Source: Pseudomonas sp. HOU2
Lineage (GTDB): Bacteria; Pseudomonadota; Gammaproteobacteria; Pseudomonadales; Pseudomonadaceae
Direction: 5' to 3'
Length of the DNA: 64,000 nucleotides
Assembly: GCF_040729435.1 (NCBI RefSeq)
Contig: NZ_CP160398.1
Coordinates: 5,499,001 to 5,563,000, forward strand
Shown here: positions 56,937 to 64,000 of the stretch, piece by piece
Position numbering within the stretch: the first letter of the stretch is position 1
Layout of the letters: each line of letters opens with the position of its first letter
The notes under the pieces: generated by a model
What the model was told of the DNA's origin: nothing
What the model saw: the letters and a program-made list of their open reading frames with translations, nothing else
The model's database searches: none
Program-made: the position numbers and the translations under genes

Positions 56937-57446
56937 ATGACCATTTCCCTGTACGCCGCATCCGTCCCGGTTTTTCAACAAATGCTCAACGCCCTGAGCG
57001 ATGTCCTGAAAAAGGCTGAAGCCCACGCCACCGAAAAAAACATCGACCCGAACGCCTTCCTGCAAGCGCGCCTGTACCCGGACATGTTCCCGCTGGTGCG
57101 TCAGGTGCAGATCGCGGTCGACTTCGCCAAAGGCGTGTCCTCGCGTCTGGCCGAAGTCGAAATCCCGAAATATGACGACACCGAAACTACCTTCACCGAG
57201 CTGCAGGCGCTGATCGCCAAGGTCCTGGCCTACATCGGCGAGATCAAGCCGGAGCAGATCAACGGCAAGGAAGGCATCGAGATCGTGACCCGTCCGGGCA
57301 CGCCGAAAGAGAAGCGCTTCAGCGGCCAGGCCTACCTGCTGAGCTACGGTCTGCCGCAGTTCTTCTTCCACGTGACCACTGCCTATGACCTGCTGCGTCA
57401 TAACGGTGTTGAAGTGGGCAAACGCGATTACATGGGCGCGTACTAA
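56937..57446 (+). CDS. DUF1993 family protein
   Basis: The 169-residue protein fits DUF1993, a four-helix DinB-like fold. Key stretches are SVPVFQQMLNALSDVLKKAE, the motif RLYPDMFPLVRQVQIAVDFA, and the end FFFHVTTAYDLLRHNGVEVG KRDYMG (two stretches). Function unknown; relatives are thiol-dependent transferases or stress proteins. It is divergent from yceH with 125 bases between. Confidence 0.9.
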   Translation: MTISLYAASVPVFQQMLNALSDVLKKAEAHATEKNIDPNAFLQARLYPDMFPLVRQVQIAVDFAKGVSSRLAEVEIPKYDDTETTFTELQALIAKVLAYIGEIKPEQINGKEGIEIVTRPGTPKEKRFSGQAYLLSYGLPQFFFHVTTAYDLLRHNGVEVGKRDYMGAY

Positions 57447-57456
57447 ATCGTTAGAA

Positions 57457-57617
57457 GCCCTCACCCTAGCCCTCTCCCAAGGGGAGAGGGGACTGATCGC
57501 GTTGTTTGTTCGAGATACGCCGACCTGATCTATCGAGTCGAACTCAAGACTTGAATGCGACAAAGATCGGCTCCCTTTCCCCCTCGCCCCCTTGGGGGAG
57601 AGGGTTGGGGTGAGGAG
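57457..57617. repeat. Long inverted repeat, family G (CCCTCACCCTAGCCCTCTCC)
   Basis: CCCTCACCCTAGCCCTCTCC at 57458 is matched by the inverted GGGAGAGGGTTGGGGTGAGG ending at 57617. Each side also has its own small CTCTCCC...GGGAGAG hairpin. Confidence 0.85.
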
Positions 57618-57632
57618 GGAAAGATCTCAGCC

Positions 57633-57674
57633 ACAAAAAAGCCCGCCAAGGTTCACTCCTTGGCGGGCTTTTCA
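57633..57674. terminator. Bidirectional terminator between DUF1993 and sstT
   Basis: AAAAAAGCCCGCCAAGG-TTCAC-TCCTTGGCGGGCTTTT, just after the sstT stop on the minus strand and with A/T runs for both directions. Confidence 0.93.
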
Positions 57675-57686
57675 TTGCAGCAATTG

Positions 57687-58919
57687 TTACGCAGTGCGCT
57701 GGGCTTTCGCTTCTTCACCCAGGCAAGCCGCTGCGGTGAACAGCACGTCAGTGGACGAATTCAGCGCAGTCTCCGCCGAATCCTGCAGCACACCAATGAT
57801 GAAACCAACCGCCACCACCTGCATGGCAATCTCGCTCGGGATGCCGAACAGGCTGCACGCCAGCGGAATCAGCAGCAGCGAACCGCCGGCCACGCCCGAC
57901 GCGCCACAGGCGCAGATCGCCGCGACGACGCTGAGCAGGATCGCGGTCGGGATGTCCACGGCAATCCCCAGCGTGTGTACCGCTGCCAGGGTCAGTACGG
58001 TGATGGTGATCGCTGCGCCGGCCATGTTGATGGTTGCGCCCAATGGGATCGATACCGAGTAGGTGTCTTCGTGCAGGCCCAGACGTTTACTCAGTTCCAG
58101 GTTGACCGGAATGTTCGCCGCCGAGCTGCGGGTGAAGAACGCGGTGATGCCGCTTTCGCGCAGGCACTTGAGGGTCAGCGGGTACGGGTTGCGACGCAGT
58201 TTCCAGAACACGATCAGCGGGTTCATCACCAGCGCGACGAACAGCATGCAGCCCAGCAGTACGCCGAGCAGGTGCGCGTAACCGATCAGTGCGCCGAAGC
58301 CCGAGGTCGCGAGCGTCGAGGCCACCAGACCGAAAATGCCCAGAGGTGCGAAGCGAATCACCACGCGCACGATCAGCGTCACGCCGTTGGACAGATCGCC
58401 AACCACTTCGCGGGTGGTGTCACCGGCGTGGCGAATCGCGACGCCCATGCCGATCGCCCAGGCCAGAATGCCGATGAAGTTGGCGTTCATCAGGGCGCTG
58501 ACCGGATTATCGACCACGCTCAACAGCAGGCTCTGCAAGACTTCAGTGATCCCGCCCGGCGCGGTCACCGCGACGTTGTCGGTGGACAGCACCAGATGCG
58601 AGGGAAACGCCATGCTGGCGACAACCGCGACCACCGCCGCAGCAAAGGTACCGAGCAGGTACAGAAACAGAATCGGCCGGATGTGGGTTTCCTGACCGTG
58701 CTTGTGGTTGGCAATCGACGCCATCACCAGCACGAACACCAGAATCGGCGCCACGGCTTTCAGCGCCGAGACAAACACCTTGCCGATGAATGCGGAGCCT
58801 TTCGCCGCTTCCGGAGCGAACAGCGCCAAGGCGATACCGGCAATCAGGCCGATCAGGATCTGCGTGACCAGGCTGAGGTTTTTCAGGCGTTGCAATAGAG
58901 AAGGGGATGAAGCGGTCAT
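57687..58919 (-). CDS. sstT: Sodium:serine/threonine symporter
   Basis: The 410-residue transporter follows E. coli SstT over its length: [20 protein letters not shown], the family hairpin region [40 protein letters not shown] and [20 protein letters not shown]. It imports serine and threonine with sodium across the inner membrane. The start at ATG 58919 gives the family N-terminus. A terminator lies just downstream. Confidence 0.96.
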   Translation of the reverse strand: MTASSPSLLQRLKNLSLVTQILIGLIAGIALALFAPEAAKGSAFIGKVFVSALKAVAPILVFVLVMASIANHKHGQETHIRPILFLYLLGTFAAAVVAVVASMAFPSHLVLSTDNVAVTAPGGITEVLQSLLLSVVDNPVSALMNANFIGILAWAIGMGVAIRHAGDTTREVVGDLSNGVTLIVRVVIRFAPLGIFGLVASTLATSGFGALIGYAHLLGVLLGCMLFVALVMNPLIVFWKLRRNPYPLTLKCLRESGITAFFTRSSAANIPVNLELSKRLGLHEDTYSVSIPLGATINMAGAAITITVLTLAAVHTLGIAVDIPTAILLSVVAAICACGASGVAGGSLLLIPLACSLFGIPSEIAMQVVAVGFIIGVLQDSAETALNSSTDVLFTAAACLGEEAKAQRTA

Positions 58920-59255
58920 AACGGCATCTCTGATTTTTTATAGGGTGCAAGGTTGCGTGAAACCGGTGATACATCGGGGGCAGATCACCGGCACGAACCG
59001 AAAAGGCTGACGCGCCATCAACGCTGTTAAACAGGCCGCTGAATAGGGTGTACGTTTTTCAGGGCGCGGACTTTATCACAGCGTAGGCGTTATCCTTCAG
59101 GCCTGTGACGATCTGCCACCGGATAGATCGGCAAGTCGGCAGGTTTGTGCAAGTCAGTCCGGAAACACTCTGTTAAGATTCACCATCCTCATCTTCATAG
59201 TCTGCCAGCGGGCCTTTCGGTCATCGCTGGTGTCGTCGTTTTGCTGGAGTTGCTC
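58920..59255. other. Divergent intergenic region between sstT and the MFS gene
   Basis: No gene is seen in these ~336 bases. An inverted repeat CCGGTGAT (58963-58970) / ATCACCGG (58984-58991) lies 44 bases before the sstT start and may be an operator or leader hairpin. Promoters of both genes must be here but were not pinned. Confidence 0.5.
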
Positions 59256-60419
59256 ATGCTGTTGCCCATTCTTCTGTTGTCCGCCGCCGGATTCACGGTG
59301 CTGACCACAGAATTCGTCATCGTCGGCCTGTTGCCGGCCATTGCCCGTGACCTGGCGGTAACCATTCCGCAGGCGGGTTTGCTGGTGACTCTATTCGCTT
59401 TCACGGTGGCGATGTTCGGTCCATTTTTGACCGCGTATTTCGCCCGGTTCGAGCGGCGCAAGCTGTTCATCACCATTCTGATCATGTTCGGCCTGGCCAA
59501 CACCGTTGCGGCGCTGGCGCCGAACATCTGGGTCATGGCCATTGCCCGTCTGATTCCGGCGCTCGGCCTGCCGGTGTTCTGGGCCTTGGCCAGTGAGACC
59601 GCAGTCGACATCGTCGGCCCGGATCACGCTGGCCGCGCGATTGCCAAGATCGGCTTCGGCATTGTTTGCGCGACGGTGTTCGGCATTCCGGTGGGCACGT
59701 TGATTTCCGATGCGTTCGGCTGGCGCAGTGCGTTCGCGATTCTGGCGGTGATCGCTTTCGCCAAGGCCTTGCTGCTGTTTGTTTACCTGCCGAAAACCAG
59801 CCTGCACCAGCATCAGGTCAGTTTCGCTTCGCAGTTCAAGATCCTGCGCAACCCGCTGATGATCGGTCATGTCGTATTGTCGATCCTGGTGTTCAGCGGC
59901 ATGTTCACCGCTTACACCTATCTGGCCGACATCCTTGAGCGTCTGGCCGGGTTCAGTGGCACGGTGGTTGGCTGGTGCCTGATGGGCTTCGGTGCGGTCG
60001 GGCTGATCGGCAACTCGCTGGGCGGCCGTGCGGTGGATCGTCATCCGTTGGGCGCCTCGGTGCTGTTCTGCGCGTTCATGATTGCCGGCATGGTCTCGCT
60101 GGTGCCGAACATTCACTCGACGGTGGGGCTGGCGGTGGCCATGGGCATCTGGGGTATCACCCAGGCTGCACTGTTTCTGGTCAGCCATGTACGGCTGATG
60201 AAAGCCGCACCAGAAGCGCCAGCCTTTGCCGCCTCGCTGAATATCGCCGGGGCCAACCTCGGGATCGGCCTCGGTGCGATGATCGGCGGACGGGTGATCG
60301 ACAGTGCCGGCCTCGGCTTTCTGGGGTTCGCCGCTGCCGGTTTCATTTTGTTGTCGGTGTTCCTTGCCATGGTGTTGATGACGCTCAAGCCGCGCGAAGC
60401 GTGCGTCCAGGCGTCATAA
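59256..60419 (+). CDS. MFS transporter, DHA1 family
   Basis: The 387-residue carrier has twelve membrane segments. It opens with LLSAAGFTVLTTEFVIVGLL, with the Glu typical of DHA1 sugar/drug efflux proteins, and has a motif-A-like loop FARFERRKLFITIL. Residues LPVFWALASETAVDIVGPDH lie in the fourth segment region. Substrate unknown. ATG 59256 follows CTGGAG; the longer open frame from 59145 is not conserved-looking. Its stop overlaps the end of the convergent nhaR gene by six bases. Confidence 0.9.
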   Translation: MLLPILLLSAAGFTVLTTEFVIVGLLPAIARDLAVTIPQAGLLVTLFAFTVAMFGPFLTAYFARFERRKLFITILIMFGLANTVAALAPNIWVMAIARLIPALGLPVFWALASETAVDIVGPDHAGRAIAKIGFGIVCATVFGIPVGTLISDAFGWRSAFAILAVIAFAKALLLFVYLPKTSLHQHQVSFASQFKILRNPLMIGHVVLSILVFSGMFTAYTYLADILERLAGFSGTVVGWCLMGFGAVGLIGNSLGGRAVDRHPLGASVLFCAFMIAGMVSLVPNIHSTVGLAVAMGIWGITQAALFLVSHVRLMKAAPEAPAFAASLNIAGANLGIGLGAMIGGRVIDSAGLGFLGFAAAGFILLSVFLAMVLMTLKPREACVQAS

Positions 60420-61313
60420 CGCGGTAAACAGCTCGCGTCGGGCACCTTCGGTAATCGCAACGATGCCGGGGTGCTTGACCTTGCGCTCCACCGAAATGGC
60501 ATAGAACGACTCGGTCACCGCGTCGGTCTGGCCAATCACTTCGACGCCGTACTGGCGTTTGACTTCATCGGCAATCACGCTCGGGCCGATGAAAATCCCG
60601 CTGCCCGATTGGCCGAAGGCCTGCATCAGGGCGCTGTCATCGAACTCCCCGACGATCCGCGGCTGGATCTGCTGCTCGGCGAACCAGCGTTGCAAACGGC
60701 TGCGCACCACGGTTTCGGCCCCGGGAATCAACAGCGGTGCACCGTTGAGGCTGCGCGGAAAATCCTGCCCGTATTGCGCCGCCAACTGCGCGGTGGCGAA
60801 GAAACTGATCCCGCATTCGCCGAGCTTCTGGCTGTAGCCCTTGATGTCGAGGTGCGACGGCATGGGGCTGTCGGATATCACCAGGTCCAGACGCTGGATC
60901 GCCAGATCCGCCAGCAGGCGTTCGAGTTTGTCTTCGCGGCAGGTGATGCGCAGTGGCTCGTGCAGCTCCATGGTCGGCGCGATCAGGCGGTAGACGATGG
61001 ATTTGGGCACCACATCCGCCACGCCGACGCGGAACAGGATCTGCTGCTCGTTGGGCTGGGCACGCAGCATCAGCTCCAGTTCACCGCCCAACTGAAACAT
61101 CTGTTCGGCGAAGGGCAGGGCCTGGCGCCCGGCTTCGGTCAGTTCCAGCTGACGGCCGACCCGTTGAAACAGTTCGATACCGTACGTTTGTTCAAGCAGC
61201 GATATCTGCCCGCTGATGGTCTGCGGCGTGAGGTTAAGTTGCTCGCAGGCACGCACGATGCTGCCGGTCTTCGCCACCACCCAGAAATAATGCAGCTGTC
61301 GGTAATTCAGCAC
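60414..61313 (-). CDS. nhaR: NhaR-type LysR regulator
   Basis: The 299-residue protein follows E. coli NhaR: LNYRQLHYFWVVAKTGSIVR, the helix-turn-helix LTPQTISGQISLLEQTYGI, VGVADVVPKSIVYRLIAP and ECGISFFATAQLA. The typical stretch VGEFDDSALMQAFGQSGSGIF follows. NhaR activates sodium/proton antiporter genes in E. coli, but no nhaA is next to it here, so its targets lie elsewhere or include the convergent MFS gene (speculative). Confidence 0.92.
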   Translation of the reverse strand: MLNYRQLHYFWVVAKTGSIVRACEQLNLTPQTISGQISLLEQTYGIELFQRVGRQLELTEAGRQALPFAEQMFQLGGELELMLRAQPNEQQILFRVGVADVVPKSIVYRLIAPTMELHEPLRITCREDKLERLLADLAIQRLDLVISDSPMPSHLDIKGYSQKLGECGISFFATAQLAAQYGQDFPRSLNGAPLLIPGAETVVRSRLQRWFAEQQIQPRIVGEFDDSALMQAFGQSGSGIFIGPSVIADEVKRQYGVEVIGQTDAVTESFYAISVERKVKHPGIVAITEGARRELFTAL

Positions 61314-61328
61314 TCTACGCCTCCCCCC

Positions 61329-61406
61329 TGTAGGAGCTGCCGCAGGCTGCGATCTTTTGATTTTTTAGAGCAAGATCAAAAGATCGCAGCCTTCGGCAGC
61401 TCCTAC
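61329..61406. repeat. Paired repeat, family E
   Basis: TGTAGGAGCTGCCGCAGGCT and its inverted copy upstream of nhaR. Confidence 0.9.
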
Positions 61407-61542
61407 ATTGATTGTCATAGTTCGTTTGAACCGAAGTATAGCCGCTAAAAATACGAATTTTCCTGAAGTGTTTGTCTCCCTAGAATGCCCAGCCATCGAC
61501 GGGTGGTCTGTGACCCTGTCTGTTCATTCGAAGGAAAGCCTC

Positions 61543-61785
61543 ATGAAATACACAATCCCTGCACTGATGTTTACGTCTTTACTGCTTATGGCCGGTTGCG
61601 ATCAGGCCGAGAAAAGCGCCCAGCAGTTGATGGGCAAGGCGGCCGAGAGCGCCAAACAGGCAATCGACGATACGCATAAAGCGGCAGAGCAGGCGCTCAG
61701 CGACGCCACTGGCGGCCTGATCGAGAAAAAAGAAACACCGGAGAAAGATGCGGAAAAATCCGAATCTTCCTCCAAGACCATCTAA
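61543..61785 (+). CDS. Small lipoprotein (80 residues)
   Basis: The product has a lipoprotein signal (ALMFTSLLLMAGC). A helical Ala/Lys/Glu-rich part follows (QQLMGKAAESAKQAIDDTHK), then a charged tail (ETPEKDAEKSESSSKTI). It resembles small envelope lipoproteins with amphipathic helices; function unknown. ATG 61543 follows AAGGAAAGCC. It lies 29 bases before the TerC gene on the same strand, possibly one transcript. Confidence 0.82.
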   Translation: MKYTIPALMFTSLLLMAGCDQAEKSAQQLMGKAAESAKQAIDDTHKAAEQALSDATGGLIEKKETPEKDAEKSESSSKTI

Positions 61786-61814
61786 ACCGTCTTACAAAGA
61801 GTCAGGACTGACCC

Positions 61815-62564
61815 ATGGAATATCTGTTAGAACTCGCCGCCAGCCCCGCCGCCTGGGTTGCCTTGGCCACACTGGTGGTGATGGAGATCGTGCTCGGCAT
61901 TGATAACCTGATCTTTATTTCGATCCTGACCAACAAGCTGCCCGTGCAGCATCGGCAGAAGGCGCGGCGCATCGGTATCGGCATGGCGCTGATTCTGCGT
62001 CTGGCCCTGTTGAGCACCATTGCCTTCATCGTGCAGTTGACTGCCCCGGTGTTCGAAATCATGGGCCAGGCGTTCTCCTGGAAGGACATGATCCTGATTG
62101 CCGGTGGTCTGTTCCTGGTGTGGAAAGCCACGACCGAGATCCATCACAGCATGGACCCGGCGCCGGAAGACCCGAAAAGCGCGACATCGACCGTGACCCT
62201 GGGCTTTGCTGCCGCGATCGGTCAGATCCTGATGCTGGACATGGTGTTTTCCATCGACAGCATCATTACCGCGGTGGGCATGACTGAGCACTTGCCGATC
62301 ATGGTGATCGCGGTGGTGGTCTCGGTGATGGTGATGCTGTTTGCGGCTGAGCCTTTGGCCAAGTTCATCAACGACAACCCGACGGTGGTGATGCTGGCCC
62401 TGGGCTTCCTGATCATGATCGGCATGACGCTGATCGCCGAAGGCTTCGGCGCCCATGTACCGAAAGGGTATGTGTATGCGGCCATGGCATTCTCGGCAGC
62501 GATTGAAGTGCTGAACATGCTGTCGCGCCGGGCGAAGCAGAAGAAGCTGGCGCAGCAGGCTTAA
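61815..62564 (+). CDS. TerC family membrane protein
   Basis: The 249-residue protein has about seven membrane segments with the TerC acidic motifs [18 protein letters not shown] and [18 protein letters not shown], whose Asp/Glu residues are thought to bind metal. It ends [19 protein letters not shown]. Relatives such as Alx and YceF-type proteins export manganese or help load secreted metalloproteins. The role here is not shown. A strong terminator follows. Confidence 0.93.
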   Translation: MEYLLELAASPAAWVALATLVVMEIVLGIDNLIFISILTNKLPVQHRQKARRIGIGMALILRLALLSTIAFIVQLTAPVFEIMGQAFSWKDMILIAGGLFLVWKATTEIHHSMDPAPEDPKSATSTVTLGFAAAIGQILMLDMVFSIDSIITAVGMTEHLPIMVIAVVVSVMVMLFAAEPLAKFINDNPTVVMLALGFLIMIGMTLIAEGFGAHVPKGYVYAAMAFSAAIEVLNMLSRRAKQKKLAQQA

Positions 62565-62577
62565 TCTGCAGCAAATC

Positions 62578-62617
62578 AAAAGGCCGGCTGGACGTCAGTA
62601 GTCCAGCCGGCCTTTTT
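62578..62617 (+). terminator. Rho-independent terminator of the TerC gene
   Basis: AAGGCCGGCTGGAC-GTCAGTA-GTCCAGCCGGCCTT then a T-run, 14 bases after the stop codon. The preceding AAAA allows weak activity in the other direction. Confidence 0.93.
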
Positions 62618-62665
62618 GCTTTATGTCTCATGCCTCATGGCTTATGCCGTATGGCTGGTGACTTA

Positions 62666-62738
62666 TGTAGGAGCTGCCGAAGGCTGCGATCTTTTGACTT
62701 TGAAGATCAAATGATCGCAGCCTTCGGCAGCTCCTACA
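62666..62738. repeat. Paired repeat, family E (short centre)
   Basis: TGTAGGAGCTGCCGAAGGCT and its inverted copy with a short loop, between the TerC gene and the small membrane protein gene. Confidence 0.9.
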
Positions 62739-62761
62739 GGGGTTTTATATCAACTGACCTA

Positions 62762-62929
62762 TCAATGCGCAGTCGCGTGGCTGGCGCTTTGTCTTTCAGG
62801 TTTTTGTGCCGCTGCCGAATCGACCGGGTGATGGTGGCGCCGCGCAATACGCAGCACGCCCCACAGCATGGCGCTGGCCACTGCCAGCCAGCCGGCAATC
62901 AGCATTACGATAGTCATGGTCAGGCTCAT
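62762..62929 (-). CDS. Small single-helix membrane protein (55 residues)
   Basis: ATG 62929 follows a strong AGAGGAGG site. The product starts MSLTMTIVMLIAGWLAVASA with one membrane helix of about 22 residues (through MLWGVL). A His/Arg-rich cytoplasmic stretch follows (RIARRHHHPVDSAAAQKPER), then a short polar tail. The arrangement (basic residues after the helix) suggests N-out/C-in. No family recognised. Confidence 0.72.
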   Translation of the reverse strand: MSLTMTIVMLIAGWLAVASAMLWGVLRIARRHHHPVDSAAAQKPERQSASHATAH

Positions 62930-63161
62930 CAGTGCCTCCTCTTTGCCCTGCGTCGGGCACTCACTTTTTCAATTCGCTCTGTTTCAGTGACAGTCTAGAC
63001 AATGGGGTGTTTCAGACTATTGACCAAAGGTCGGTGATGACCAATCAGTTCGCTCTATGCAATCGATCGGTCTGCGGTTTAAGGCTATACCGCAGGCGTG
63101 CGCCGCCCTATGATCGCAGGCGTTGCCGGAACACGATGACCGGCGTCTGATGAGAGTGACG

Positions 63162-63833
63162 ATGGTGCAGGTATTTTCTCGATTGCGAGGGGCGCTGCTG
63201 ATTGCCGGTTGCGCGGCCGTGTTGGCAGGGTGTGCGGGCAGCGTGGCGCCGCAGGTCAAGCGCCTGCCGGAGCGGGTGGAACTCAGCGGCACGTTCTATC
63301 GCGGCGAAGCCAATCAGAGTGGTCCGCAAGTGCTGGCCAGCCTGTTATCGCAGCAGGGCATCATGATCACCCCGGGCTTGCTGGAGAAACCGTTGCATCT
63401 GCCGGGGGCACAGGATCAGTTGCAACAGAATCTGCAGAACCTGGCCCGCGATTACGGCATGGTGGTCTATCCGCTGGACAAGAACCTGCCAGCCTTGTTG
63501 ACCCAGGTGGCGGCCGGTTATCCGGTGATGGTGCGCTTCAGTGAAGGCTCGGCGTTCTGGGCTGAACCGCGTTACGCGATCCTTTCCGGTTACGACCGGC
63601 TGAAACAGAAGGTGCTGTTGCGCGCCGGGATGAATCGTCGCGAACTGATGAGCTTCAGTTCTTTTGAATCGGCGTTCGAAAAGTCGGGTGGCTGGGCGGT
63701 ACTGATCCAGAAGCCGTCGCAGATTCCCGCCGAGGTTGATCGCCAGCGCTGGCTCACGGCAGCGGATGAGCTGGCGCAGGCCGGGCAGGAACGTGAAGCG
63801 GCGCAAGCCAAAAAGGCGTTGGCCGCACATTAA
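63162..63833 (+). CDS. C39-peptidase-like lipoprotein lacking catalytic Cys and His
   Basis: The 223-residue product has a lipoprotein signal (AAVLAGC, Cys24) and the layout of Pseudomonas C39-like (papain-fold) lipoproteins: an N-terminal domain with NQSGPQVLASLLSQQGIMIT, LARDYGMVVYPLDKNLPALL, RYAILSGYDRLKQKVLLRAG, and a short helical tail. In active members the first motif reads QCGPAAL and the second has His before the Ala-Val strand. Here they are Ser53 and Arg137, so it is probably a non-enzymatic binding protein (inference from family memory). Start 63162 follows GAGAGTGACG; ATG 63150 is possible. Confidence 0.8.
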   Translation: MVQVFSRLRGALLIAGCAAVLAGCAGSVAPQVKRLPERVELSGTFYRGEANQSGPQVLASLLSQQGIMITPGLLEKPLHLPGAQDQLQQNLQNLARDYGMVVYPLDKNLPALLTQVAAGYPVMVRFSEGSAFWAEPRYAILSGYDRLKQKVLLRAGMNRRELMSFSSFESAFEKSGGWAVLIQKPSQIPAEVDRQRWLTAADELAQAGQEREAAQAKKALAAH

Positions 63834-63922
63834 GGCTCCGTTCGTCATCTGCCGGGCACCCTCACGCCCGGCAGGTCTCTCACTGATAGAGCCCGAATGT
63901 GCGGGTGATTCAGGAGGCGAGC

Positions 63923-64000
63923 ATGGCAGATTCCCCATCCCCGAAAGGCCCACACTCGAGCGAGCATTCGTCCGGTCATGATCTGGGTTTTGATCCGGAT
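63923..64000 (+). CDS. Start of an unidentified gene (cut by window end)
   Basis: ATG 63923 follows CAGGAGGCGAGC, an excellent ribosome-binding site. Only 26 residues are visible (MADSPSPKGPHSSEHSSGHD, then LGFDPD); they are Ser/His/Pro-rich and look disordered. The family cannot be told from this part. It lies 89 bases after the C39-like gene on the same strand. Confidence 0.7.
   Translation, partial: MADSPSPKGPHSSEHSSGHDLGFDPD

Overview
The window is a 64-kb stretch of chromosome from a fluorescent pseudomonad, most likely of the Pseudomonas fluorescens group. GC content is high. Nearly every intergenic gap carries paired palindromic REP-type repeats of the forms known from that group (cores such as GCTGGCAAGCCAGCTCCCAC and GTAGGAGCTGCCGCAGGC). 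Several gene pairs are also typical of the genus: selD-mnmH, ampC/ampR, the glucarate gene set and sstT. No rRNA, tRNA, CRISPR array, prophage or insertion sequence was recognised.

Layout. 1-5604: 3' part of a giant autotransporter made of beta-strand repeats. 5703-8403: a small SnoaL-like protein, then selD and mnmH (selenophosphate supply and tRNA selenation). 8537-13085: a histidine phosphatase, a GST, a zinc-type porphobilinogen synthase and an FAD monooxygenase. 13338-16959: a siderophore-type TonB receptor and a DUF1615 lipoprotein. 17061-28624: one long minus-strand import locus, tonB-exbB-exbD, a TonB-dependent receptor, two truncated yejA copies, then yejA-yejB-yejE-yejF. 28900-29760: an AT-richer gap without a convincing gene. 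29763-38764: GST, CBS protein, DNA polymerase II, DUF1810, aldo/keto reductase, periplasmic aldose epimerase, lipoprotein and an MFS carrier. 38972-43431: TSUP permease, GNAT, DUF4174 protein, and the divergent ampC/ampR pair. 43540-47345: glucarate dehydratase, its MFS transporter and a divergent GntR regulator, with two matching operator sequences. 47438-51128: a small acidic protein, a frameshifted EamA exporter with a divergent LysR gene, and the U32 protein TrhP. 51321-57446: isochorismatase-like hydrolase, AI-2E permease, several small proteins, a shikimate dehydrogenase-like enzyme, cupin, YceH and DUF1993. 57687-64000: SstT, an MFS carrier with NhaR, a small lipoprotein, TerC, a 55-residue membrane protein, a C39-like lipoprotein lacking its catalytic residues, and the start of an unidentified gene.

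The most interesting region is 17061-28624. It encodes every layer of a dedicated peptide-type import route: an outer-membrane receptor, its own TonB-ExbB-ExbD motor, a periplasmic binding protein, and an inner-membrane ABC transporter of the Yej/Npp family. Inside it, a unit of about 432 bp (yejA start region plus a REP-like element) is repeated in tandem, leaving two truncated yejA heads that keep their ribosome-binding sites and signal peptides. A perfect 15-bp palindrome lies upstream of tonB. Other points worth following are the pseudo-peptidase at 63162, the single-base frameshift in the EamA exporter, the twin GntR operators, and the E. coli-like cysteine-type HemB.
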